Positions 28,528 to 35,740 of a stretch of 35,740 nt of DNA are shown piece after piece; positions within the stretch are counted from its first letter, which is position 1, and the number at the start of each line of letters is the position of its first letter. Made by a program: the position numbers and the translations under genes. A model generated the notes under the pieces. That model saw only the letters and a list, made by a program, of their open reading frames with translations, searched no databases and had not been told where the DNA came from. Origin of the DNA: a virus. The stretch covers positions 1 through 35,740 of IMG/VR virus record IMGVR_UViG_3300037247_001712. One strand, given 5' to 3'.

Positions 28528-30033
28528 TTAGTTAAGTGTTACGCCAATATGTAAAGAAGCGTCATTGATAGAATTGTTTACTGCAGTTGTGATTCTAACG
28601 ATTACACCTTCACCACTATTGCCAGCTACTGCGGTTGAAAGACCAGATCTTTTATATGCAAAGCTTTCTCCGCTTGCTACATCATTATTAGTATTATAAT
28701 CTGTGGCAAGACTTATTAATGCTGTTTGATTAGGTATAAATGCTGATTCATGATAAAGAAAGGCGGTGGCCTCATGATGTAATAATTCAATATTTAAACC
28801 AGTTTCATTTGCTCTGGCTTCACCTGTCATTTCAAAGTCCGTAACAGTAAATGCTCTATTGCCAAAATCTTCATATTTTACAAATCCATAATTAAAATCA
28901 AAGGTTCCGGCAGATCCAGTTAATGTATATGTTATCTGGCCAAGCCATTTTTTAGATGTTTCAAAATAGTCATTTATTAAAGCCGTATCAGCATCGGCTA
29001 CAATAATTTCTGTATCCGAATCATTTCTTGCTCCAGCATCGGTTATTGAAACGCCAGTTACCGTTAATACTAGATCGGTTCCGCCTGCACCTTCGGCCAC
29101 ACAAAAAGCATGTGCTCCATGTGCTTGTCCAGCAGTACCAAATGTTTGTATTACTGTACCACCAATAACTAACTGCGCTTCAGCAGCAGCAAAAATATAA
29201 TGTCCACCTATATAGAAAGTGTCAGCAGTACCAGGATTTGATAAAGAATATGATTTAAAGGAAGGTGTACCGCCTATCTGTTCCCATCCTGTATTACTTG
29301 CGGAACCGCTTATCTTAAGATATAAACCGCCGTTAGTTGTATCTAATGTTAAATCACCAATACTACCAGTTATTACACCTTCGGGAGAAGCGTCATCACG
29401 GAATATCTGGAAATCACCACCAGTATTAGATATTTCTAATATAGCGGAAGTATCTACTCCATTAGATTTTATTTCAGTAAGAGTTTCAGATGATGCTTCT
29501 GTAACCCTTATACCTTCTATTGATTTTGATATGAGGGAAATATAATTACTTGAAGGAAGCCCGCCAAGACCAGAAGTGGTATCACTACTATCTGGAAGAA
29601 GTCCTGGATTTGTTGCAGAAGTGGTAGTATTTTGTATTCCTGGCCTCCCTGCGGTATTAGGTCGGATTAAACTTGCAGTAAATGCCCATGTTGGAGCGGT
29701 ATCAAATACAAAAGTCATTTGAGAACCAGCTATTTTAAGCCCTGTATCAGAATTGCTTATAAATGCTAATGCGGGCGCAGCATCACTACCATCGGAAAGT
29801 AAGATGAAACCATCAAATGAAACCCCCCCGGAAACCGAAGATAATGTAGTTCCATCTGCAAATGAAATCTGATTCCATTTACCCGAACCATTCAAATCAT
29901 TTTTTAGTGCTTGCCAGACTTCAGTTGAACCTAAAGGCGTGGGGATATTCCATTGCGAGAATGATGTCTTGGCAATAGTCAAGAAAAAGAAACTAATTAT
30001 AAAAAAGACAGATAAGAATTTTTTATTTAACAT
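28528..30033 (-). CDS. Fibre-like protein with N-terminal signal peptide, 501 residues
   Basis: A signal peptide (residues 1-25, FFIISFFFLTIAKTSFS) is followed by repeated Ser/Thr/Gly/Asp-rich beta segments. Residues near 235-255 (TNGGLYLKISGSASNTGWEQ) match a phrase common in phage tail-fibre shafts. The rest (about 290-501) looks like a beta-sandwich tip domain. A Sec signal is odd for a virion protein, since tailed phages assemble in the cytoplasm; it may be an exported, surface-acting protein instead. AGAAGGAAT ribosome site. Confidence 0.55.
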   Translation of the reverse strand: MLNKKFLSVFFIISFFFLTIAKTSFSQWNIPTPLGSTEVWQALKNDLNGSGKWNQISFADGTTLSSVSGGVSFDGFILLSDGSDAAPALAFISNSDTGLKIAGSQMTFVFDTAPTWAFTASLIRPNTAGRPGIQNTTTSATNPGLLPDSSDTTSGLGGLPSSNYISLISKSIEGIRVTEASSETLTEIKSNGVDTSAILEISNTGGDFQIFRDDASPEGVITGSIGDLTLDTTNGGLYLKISGSASNTGWEQIGGTPSFKSYSLSNPGTADTFYIGGHYIFAAAEAQLVIGGTVIQTFGTAGQAHGAHAFCVAEGAGGTDLVLTVTGVSITDAGARNDSDTEIIVADADTALINDYFETSKKWLGQITYTLTGSAGTFDFNYGFVKYEDFGNRAFTVTDFEMTGEARANETGLNIELLHHEATAFLYHESAFIPNQTALISLATDYNTNNDVASGESFAYKRSGLSTAVAGNSGEGVIVRITTAVNNSINDASLHIGVTLN

Positions 30034-30071
30034 TTTTATATTCCTTCTGAAAAATTAATTGAAGGGTTAAA

Positions 30072-30572
30072 TTATTTATGTGTTACTACCGAAGTACTGC
30101 AATTAATTATATCTGTGCCATTAGTATTTACTTTCACACCAAGTCTGTATGATGTCCAATATTCAGTAATAGGTATTGATGTGTCTATAGTTGAACTGGC
30201 CGCAATATTTTTAGTATGGATATTGGCCCAGGTTGACATTACAGTACTAACTTTTCCTTCAAGCCGAAAATCTAAACTTGTAGATCCTAAAAGGGAAACG
30301 GAAATAACAAGAGTTTTAGGACCAACAATACCTGTTATATCTACTTCTCCATCTGTTGTTAAAGTACCACCAGCCTCATTATAAACATATGATGTAGAAG
30401 TAGGATTAAATGAAGTAAAATGGTCTATGTGCTGGCCATATGCTAAGCCAGTATTAAAATCTGTAACAGTTACTCCATTTACATCACGTGCATAGGTATT
30501 GCCACAAAACAAACCTGTTAAAACTAAACAAAATATTAATGATCGTAAAATATTCCTTTTTCTATTTAACAT
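30072..30572 (-). CDS. Exported beta-rich protein, 166 residues
   Basis: Signal peptide (about 1-28, LIFCLVLTGLFCGNTYA), then a beta-rich domain (GTLTTDGEVDITGIVGPKTL, SLDFRLEGKVSTVMSTWANI). Start MLNRKRN resembles MLNKKF of the next gene. Not recognised; structural or surface protein by context. AGGAGG ribosome site. Confidence 0.5.
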   Translation of the reverse strand: MLNRKRNILRSLIFCLVLTGLFCGNTYARDVNGVTVTDFNTGLAYGQHIDHFTSFNPTSTSYVYNEAGGTLTTDGEVDITGIVGPKTLVISVSLLGSTSLDFRLEGKVSTVMSTWANIHTKNIAASSTIDTSIPITEYWTSYRLGVKVNTNGTDIINCSTSVVTHK

Positions 30573-30837
30573 TTTTAAGCCTCCTTATTATAATTTTCTT
30601 TTCATTGGATCTAAGCACAGCAAGAAAAATTTGTTCTAATTCATTTAAATTCATATAGTATTTAAGTTCTGTAGGATTCCACGCAATTGCACTTTTATTG
30701 TAATACAATGCCTTTTCAATATTCTTGTGCGCAAACCATTGCCGAGCGGTTTTCATATCAATGTCAGCTTTTAATCTGAATAATGAAAAACAAATTAAAA
30801 GACTACATACAATGATTACTGCTATTCTTAATGCCAT
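30562..30837 (-). CDS. Membrane-anchored TPR-like protein, probable split C-terminus of the O-antigen enzyme
   Basis: About 91 residues from the ATG at 30837. One membrane helix (ALRIAVIIVCSLLICFSLF), then a TPR-like pair (ARQWFAHKNIEKALYYNKSA, AWNPTELKYYMNLNELEQ). Cellular Wzy/WaaL-family proteins often end in such a segment, so this may be a detached C-terminal part, in a different frame overlapping the upstream gene by about 35 bases. No ribosome site of its own. Confidence 0.5.
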   Translation of the reverse strand: MALRIAVIIVCSLLICFSLFRLKADIDMKTARQWFAHKNIEKALYYNKSAIAWNPTELKYYMNLNELEQIFLAVLRSNEKKIIIRRLKNVK

Positions 30838-31948
30838 AAATCGCACCGCCAAACATTGAAAATAATAAAGTTATAGGTATATATGCCGGATTAAATTGTC
30901 GAAAGATTAAATATGCCAGACATATTGCCAGTAATGTATAAAATAGATTATGATTTTCTGTTTTATCAATTTTCAAAAAACTTTTTATTGAGCAATATCC
31001 AAGATAGCAAAGTGACAAAAGACCGATTACGCCTAGTTTAGCAAAATGACCTAAAATAATATTATGCGGTCTAATATTATCTTGACCAACACCAAAAATA
31101 GGAAAAGCTATACCAACTTTAAATGCATCAGTATAACGCTCTAATCTAAGTGAATAACTGGGCAGTCCTATAAATCTGATATAAAGATTAGATGTAGAAT
31201 ACTCGTAACGGTTAAAAAAAATTCCAATAATAAGAATTGTTGCAATTATAGATAATGTAATAATTTTAAAGTATTTATTGCTTTTGTATATAAATAATAA
31301 AGGTATTGAAGTAAATATGATTGCTAATAATCCAGATCGTGACATTGTGATAAAAATAGAAAACATTAATAATAGTAACGTGCCATATAAATATAATTTC
31401 TTTGTTCTTGTAATTTCAAATAAAACAACGGGAATCATCATAGCAATAAAGCATCCAAAGAAAACTGGATTTCCAAAAGTTGAAGAAATTCGGTTTCGTA
31501 TTGGTAAATAATCAAAGGTTACAATATTAGTTGATTGAAGAATACCATAAATACAAATTAAAATACTGATAATAATTAAAGACTTGAAAATAATCTTAAT
31601 ATTATCTTTATTAATAAAATTAGCAGATAAATAAAAAAAGGCGAGGTATATCAAAAGAGATAAAACCCCGCCATGTTGCTTGTACCCACCAAAAAAGGAT
31701 ATCACCCAATTATAAGAAAAAATCATTGAAGTGATACCGGCAAGTAGATAGATTAAAAGTGCAAGATTAACACCTTTTGTTTTACGAAAGATCCCATTCT
31801 TAAATCCTTTTACAGCCCAAAAGATACAAGCAATTGAAGTGCCTATAAACATAAAGGCTAATTTAGGCGCATCAAATGTCGTGTTTGCGTGTTTCAGAAG
31901 AAATATTCCACTGGTTCCACAAACAGTAGCCACAATAATATATAACAT
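30803..31948 (-). CDS. O-antigen polymerase/ligase-like membrane protein (Wzy_C family)
   Basis: A 381-residue protein with about ten hydrophobic helices. SSTFGNPVFFGCF, then TMSRSGLLAI, then FGVGQDNIRPHN in the large periplasmic loop are hallmarks of the Wzy/WaaL family. Such enzymes polymerise or ligate O-antigen. In a phage it could alter the host surface (serotype conversion or superinfection block). It is set among exported proteins rather than cell-type glycan genes, and starts by TAATG overlap with the upstream gene. Confidence 0.75.
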   Translation of the reverse strand: MLYIIVATVCGTSGIFLLKHANTTFDAPKLAFMFIGTSIACIFWAVKGFKNGIFRKTKGVNLALLIYLLAGITSMIFSYNWVISFFGGYKQHGGVLSLLIYLAFFYLSANFINKDNIKIIFKSLIIISILICIYGILQSTNIVTFDYLPIRNRISSTFGNPVFFGCFIAMMIPVVLFEITRTKKLYLYGTLLLLMFSIFITMSRSGLLAIIFTSIPLLFIYKSNKYFKIITLSIIATILIIGIFFNRYEYSTSNLYIRFIGLPSYSLRLERYTDAFKVGIAFPIFGVGQDNIRPHNIILGHFAKLGVIGLLSLCYLGYCSIKSFLKIDKTENHNLFYTLLAICLAYLIFRQFNPAYIPITLLFSMFGGAIYGIKNSSNHCM

Positions 31949-32610
31949 TATTCTGTAGATTCATATTCAATCTGTATTGCATGGATATCTATTGTATCGG
32001 TAAACGCTGAAGCACTTTCATCTACAAATATAGTAGTATATAATACATCATCAATTGTCAATGTTGTTACTTCTGGATTTAATACTGTTTTAAATACTAA
32101 ATCTGCCGCACCAGTCCATTGGGTATCAGCTACAGCAGTCATGCCGGACACAGTCGCATCGACTGCCTCACCAGAGGCTATAGAAAGCACAGTACCATCA
32201 AAGGTTACGGTATCTGAAGCAGTTTCAGCAGATTCACAAGACCAGAGAATATTATATCTTAAACTATCCGTAACATAGCCATCTGGAATAATCCAGGAAA
32301 AATCAATAAAATCATCGCTAGATCCCGCACCACCATCAAATTGTAACACTTGCCATACGTTACCAGTACCACCAGTGGTTGTTGTTTGTACAGGACCACC
32401 ACTTCCACGAATTACAATATCACTGGGAAGAATAGTTTCCATTACTGTCCGACCACCAGTAAATACTATCTGATCCGTGACATTCAGCTTACCCTTGATT
32501 AACGTATTACCACTGTGAAAATTCGGCCAGGACTCACTAAAGGCATTTGAAGCCAATACAAATAAAGAAATCGCAACAATACAAAAACCTATTTTAATAT
32601 TTTTGAGCAT
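31948..32610 (-). CDS. Exported beta-rich protein, 220 residues
   Basis: Signal peptide (KNIKIGFCIVAISLFVLASN, to about residue 25). Then a beta-rich body (GKLNVTDQIVFTGGRTVMET; DGYVTDSLRYNILWSCES) with a fibre-like Gly/Thr segment. Not recognised; possibly a surface-exposed structural protein. Operon overlap at both ends. Confidence 0.5.
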   Translation of the reverse strand: MLKNIKIGFCIVAISLFVLASNAFSESWPNFHSGNTLIKGKLNVTDQIVFTGGRTVMETILPSDIVIRGSGGPVQTTTTGGTGNVWQVLQFDGGAGSSDDFIDFSWIIPDGYVTDSLRYNILWSCESAETASDTVTFDGTVLSIASGEAVDATVSGMTAVADTQWTGAADLVFKTVLNPEVTTLTIDDVLYTTIFVDESASAFTDTIDIHAIQIEYESTE

Positions 32611-32855
32611 TAGATTGACTCCATTAAACGGTCAAGTAATCTGATAAATTTAGAATAATTTGGTTTGTCTAAATGTTTTGCTTCTCTGGTTTGACGTAAA
32701 GCATAAAGACTTTTTAAATCAGGCGCTTTGCAGGCCAAAAGAAATAGTTTATCTAAAGTGGTGGTTTGTAATCGAGTAGCATTGCTCTTTTTCATACGGA
32801 TTTTCTTTGCTCGTCTTGCATTTTGTACCTTACGTTCTTTAGTTAAAGTTAACAT
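32610..32855 (-). CDS. Hypothetical basic protein, 81 residues
   Basis: Lys/Arg-rich N-terminus (KERKVQNARRAKKIRMKKSN), then helices. Follows the capsid gene; by position a head or DNA-binding protein is possible. TAATG overlap downstream. Confidence 0.5.
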   Translation of the reverse strand: MLTLTKERKVQNARRAKKIRMKKSNATRLQTTTLDKLFLLACKAPDLKSLYALRQTREAKHLDKPNYSKFIRLLDRLMESI

Positions 32856-32893
32856 AATTGTTTTGATTATAAAGATTATACAAATAAAACTAA

Positions 32894-33844
32894 TTAAGCT
32901 AATACATCACTTAAAAGAAAACCGCTTGCAGCCGCAGTTATCTTTTCTTCGGCAATATCAAACTGAACGTCAATTATTTCATTACGTCTATCCATGAATG
33001 TTTCGGTTTTTCTACCAGCAGCTTGGAATGTATAGGCAAAGGTGGGGTCCATTTTAACTGGGCTTTTCTTTTTATTAACATAACCGATCCATACGAAATC
33101 TCCCCATATTCGCGCAATGGCTTCAGTTGCACCCGGAAGTGAAGTAACGCTCCTTGCACCTGGAACTACAAGTTCAAGCCCAAATAATGATGGTAAGATC
33201 AGATCATCAGTAATAAGATCTCTACTTTCAAGCTGTTTAATCAATGCTCTTATTTCTGGATGTTGTCTAATTTTTCTCCATGTAACAACAGGAATCATAA
33301 TTGTATTAGGTTCAAATCCGCTAATTGCAACAACTTCTCGGGAAGATTCTATTTTTGCCTCGGGGCTACTATTTATGAAATCGCTCCATTGATTTCCACC
33401 AGTAAGGGTTTCTTTGTTGCTGCCACCATAATTACCAGCAGTAGTGAAAAGCGTTGCAACTCGATTTTCCTTCTTTATCAGAAGTAGAGAGAGCAATCCT
33501 TCTTGGATCGATTGAACAAGCTTCAATTCCTTATTCTTATGCTGTTTGAAGTCTCTAGGATCAATTGGTTTGGCAAGAGAATGAGCAATCGCATTGTAAG
33601 TATTCTCGCTTACGACTGGATCATCTGGTTCATTGGAATGGCCTCGGATTGTTCTTACATCTTCAACGGTTTCATTAAGGTAGTATTTATCCCATGAGAA
33701 ATATACGCCTTGCTCTGCATCTTCACCAACATCGATAATTGGGCAAAGCTTGTCAGCAACAAAGCCGTAATTGGGAAATCCAACTGACAACTGTGAAAGC
33801 AACTTATTTGTTTGCGGTGTGGTTGAGATCGCTATAAACCCCAT
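32894..33844 (-). CDS. Major capsid protein
   Basis: A 316-residue protein with the HK97-type layout expected after protease and decoration genes. It has an N-terminal part near FPNYGFVADKLCPIIDVGED, a helical spine region (KELKLVQSIQEGLLSLLLIK) and a C-terminal beta region (RIWGDFVWIGYVNKKKSP; FMDRRNEIIDVQFDIAEEKI). Length and position fit Mu-related heads. Strong AAGGAG ribosome site, as expected for the most abundant virion protein. Confidence 0.75.
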   Translation of the reverse strand: MGFIAISTTPQTNKLLSQLSVGFPNYGFVADKLCPIIDVGEDAEQGVYFSWDKYYLNETVEDVRTIRGHSNEPDDPVVSENTYNAIAHSLAKPIDPRDFKQHKNKELKLVQSIQEGLLSLLLIKKENRVATLFTTAGNYGGSNKETLTGGNQWSDFINSSPEAKIESSREVVAISGFEPNTIMIPVVTWRKIRQHPEIRALIKQLESRDLITDDLILPSLFGLELVVPGARSVTSLPGATEAIARIWGDFVWIGYVNKKKSPVKMDPTFAYTFQAAGRKTETFMDRRNEIIDVQFDIAEEKITAAASGFLLSDVLA

Positions 33845-33912
33845 TTTCTAACTCCTTGAAAAAGATTATTTGTAACTATAGTAACTTAATATAAAATTGT
33901 AAATTTAGTATA

Positions 33913-34356
33913 TTATGAAGCCGTGACTGTATACAACATAACTATAACTTTGATATATGACTTATCAGTACCATCTTCAAGGGCTCTTGCAACGATAAGG
34001 TCACCGTTAGCAATAGTAGTCTGAGCCTGGAGCATCCCATTTTCGGTATCAGTAGTTGAACCTTCTTCGCATGTCAGATAATCACCGCGATTACAAGTTG
34101 AGGTTATACGAGCAAGACAAACTTGACCAGCAATCGCTACACGGGTAGTCTGGCCATCATTAGCATCATCTTGGGCAATCCCTTCAATTGTTGTAAGAAC
34201 GGAGCCTGTCTCACCAGTTGCAATTGGCTTGACTTGGTTATCTACAGTACCCGCAATAACACCAAGGCCCTTTCTAACCTGAACCGTAGAAGCAGAAGTT
34301 TGTTCCTCTGCAATTGAATTCATCATACCTTCTGAAATCGGAATTGATACTGGCAT
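33913..34356 (-). CDS. Capsid decoration/stabilising protein
   Basis: A 147-residue beta-rich protein. The order protease, decoration, capsid is usual. Phrases such as GVIAGTVDNQVKPIATGETG, VAIAGQVCLARITSTCNRGD and RALEDGTDKSYIKVIVML match the DUF2190-type small trimeric decoration proteins. AAGGAG ribosome site. Confidence 0.65.
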   Translation of the reverse strand: MPVSIPISEGMMNSIAEEQTSASTVQVRKGLGVIAGTVDNQVKPIATGETGSVLTTIEGIAQDDANDGQTTRVAIAGQVCLARITSTCNRGDYLTCEEGSTTDTENGMLQAQTTIANGDLIVARALEDGTDKSYIKVIVMLYTVTAS

Positions 34357-34413
34357 AACTTAACTCCTTAAATAAATTTATAAAACCCTGTATTTTTAAA
34401 TTATATTATAACT

Positions 34414-35740
34414 TTACTTATTTGCTAAATTTTTCAGCGCAAGAACTCTATCAAAAGCAACACTATATTCTACTTTATCTTTTTCTGCAAGTGCTAAAAC
34501 TTGATTATGCAATTCATCTTGACTGTTTTTGAACGCAATTGGATCTTCAATTATTTCATCTAATACAGCTTTTTCGTTAAGAAATAGTGCATTGTCTTTG
34601 TTAAGCGTTACTATATGGTCAATGAACTTAAACAGTTTATCTTCTTCAGTAAAGTTAAGTATTTTCATAGCTTCATCAATAAATGCCGGAGTAAAAATTT
34701 TACTTTTAGAAGCACGGAAACTGTCTTTCTTTGATCCAATAATATGCTCGTTAGCCTCTTTTAATTCAGAACCAATGATTTTAACAGAATCTGAAAGTTT
34801 TGTGATTATATCGTTTTGGGATTTGATCTTTTCAGATAATTGAATATCAGCCTCTACACGATTAGGATCATTTATAGGATTACCGTTCTCATCAAATCGC
34901 TGCCCTTCCTTACCTCCTTTTTTCTGACTTTTCAGAGCCTCTAATTGATCTTCAAGTTCAGCGATTTTCACTCTTAATGATTTAACAATCTGACTTTCTT
35001 CAGTTACATCTTGAAGCTTAAGAACTCCTTCTACATCTTTTTTCAATCCCTTTAAAGTTTTTTCTAAAAATTTAATAAGATTCACGTTTTTTTCCTCCGG
35101 TAAAATTTTATAAGGTAAATTGTCTGAATGATATATTACTGTTAAATCGTTGAGTGTTTTTATTCTAGGTACATCAGCACCAAGAATACTAACCGCTCTT
35201 ATCGTAGGCCCAAATTCTTCTTTTGTCTCAGGATCGATATAATTATTATATAGTTCCGCTGAAAGTCTTTTATAAGAACCACTTTCTATTAATCTAATTA
35301 TAGCTTCGGGTACATTGGAAAAATAAGCCAATAATTTATTAGTTGCATCTTTTCGCTTTACATCGGTTATCCAGCCAGCAGAAGGAAAACCAGAATTTTG
35401 GACAAGAGCCTGTTTTTCGTCATGGCCTAGTTTTACTGGAGGATTGAGTGTATCTTTTAATTTATAGAAATTTGATATAATTATATCAAGTATAGAAGGA
35501 TCATCGAATTCAAATATTTCCTTCCATCCTAAATCTTTGCTTGTATTTTCTGCAAATGCAGATAGAAATAAAGGACAACCGTTATTTTGAGTTACAGGAC
35601 AGGATTCAGCCAATTTATAAATATCAATTTCACTATTTTTTGTCAGATTTTCTTCAATTTTAACAGGCGTAATAGAATCATTATCAGTAATAAACACTTC
35701 TCCAGTATCATTTCTAATAGCAAAACCATCATCAATTAAA
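34414..35740 (-). CDS. Prohead protease/scaffold polyprotein, C-terminal part
   Basis: Continuation of the gene that starts at 1755. Residues 586-984 lie at 35613-34414; the 127 bases beyond repeat the left end. PPVKLGHDE carries the catalytic His (about 649), KRLSAELY the catalytic Ser (about 703), and SILGADVPRIK follows: the pattern of Mu-type prohead protease I (peptidase U35-like). It matures the capsid by cutting itself and the scaffold. The remaining C-terminus (about 785-984) is a helical scaffold with heptads (SLRVKIAELEDQLEALKSQK). The frame is open to the window end, so the ATG lies beyond the joint. Confidence 0.82.
   Translation of the reverse strand, partial: LIDDGFAIRNDTGEVFITDNDSITPVKIEENLTKNSEIDIYKLAESCPVTQNNGCPLFLSAFAENTSKDLGWKEIFEFDDPSILDIIISNFYKLKDTLNPPVKLGHDEKQALVQNSGFPSAGWITDVKRKDATNKLLAYFSNVPEAIIRLIESGSYKRLSAELYNNYIDPETKEEFGPTIRAVSILGADVPRIKTLNDLTVIYHSDNLPYKILPEEKNVNLIKFLEKTLKGLKKDVEGVLKLQDVTEESQIVKSLRVKIAELEDQLEALKSQKKGGKEGQRFDENGNPINDPNRVEADIQLSEKIKSQNDIITKLSDSVKIIGSELKEANEHIIGSKKDSFRASKSKIFTPAFIDEAMKILNFTEEDKLFKFIDHIVTLNKDNALFLNEKAVLDEIIEDPIAFKNSQDELHNQVLALAEKDKVEYSVAFDRVLALKNLANK
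35614..35740. repeat. Right copy of 127-bp terminal direct repeat
   Basis: Identical to 1-127; see that entry. It must be counted once when the genome is closed at 35,613 bp. Confidence 0.95.

Noticed and set aside
34875-34890. Thirteenth array repeat inside the protease gene (TAGGATTACCGTTC)
   Set aside because: It encodes DENGNPI, a common protein turn phrase, has a core mismatch and is isolated; most likely chance.

Overview
The window is a complete circular (or circularly permuted) genome of a tailed double-stranded DNA phage. The first 127 bases (1-127) recur exactly as the last 127 (35614-35740), so the unit genome is 35,613 bp. One large gene runs across the joint. The DNA is AT-rich. 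Every gene I accept is on the minus strand, usually overlapping its neighbour by ATGA, TAATG or TGATG. Several lipoproteins and Sec signal peptides point to a Gram-negative host; I cannot name it. I see no integrase, transposase, repressor, DNA polymerase, RNA polymerase, tape-measure protein or recognisable endolysin.

Layout in transcription order (minus strand, descending coordinates). (1) A 2.6-kb non-coding region (15951-13310) packed with repeats: a 12-copy, evenly spaced 13-bp array, two copies of a 17-bp operator-like dyad, a perfect parS-like 16-mer, three 20-bp iterons, and a structured leader followed by an intrinsic terminator. (2) A run of small, mostly unknown genes (13309-9659), including a YspA/SLOG-like protein. 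(3) Head completion and appendage genes: a Mu gp36-like connector, a protein of unknown function and a beta-propeller protein (9572-7351). (4) A promoter, small genes, then terminase large subunit, a HhH DNA glycosylase-like protein, an AdoMet decarboxylase (SpeD)-like protein, a Mu gp29-type portal and a small HTH protein (7300-1825). (5) A 984-residue prohead protease/scaffold polyprotein that crosses the joint, then decoration protein and major capsid protein (1755-1, 35613-32894). (6) A surface/secretion block: three exported proteins, one of them fibre-like, around an O-antigen polymerase/ligase-like membrane protein (32855-28528). (7) A membrane and lipoprotein block that probably does lysis (28518-26852). 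(8) Replication and recombination: Cas4-like nuclease, coiled-coil protein, a RecA/Sak4-like ATPase whose domain order is circularly permuted, a putative ssDNA-binding protein, ERCC4 nuclease, zinc-finger proteins, a 285-residue unknown, and an Fe-S XPD/DinG-like helicase (26752-17702). (9) Small DNA-binding genes (RHH, HNH-type) and a coiled-coil gene end the transcript just before the repeat array.

How it may work together: packaging and capsid genes are Mu-like, while replication seems to rely on the host polymerase plus phage helicase, nucleases and an annealing/recombination ATPase. Five replication-module proteins share a short N-terminal LIKP peptide, perhaps a common docking tag. The non-coding region looks like an origin/partition/control locus. 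A parS-like site without any ParA or ParB gene suggests use of host ParB, perhaps for plasmid-like maintenance. The most novel items are the permuted ATPase, the spaced 12-copy array, the parS-like site and the LIKP peptide.
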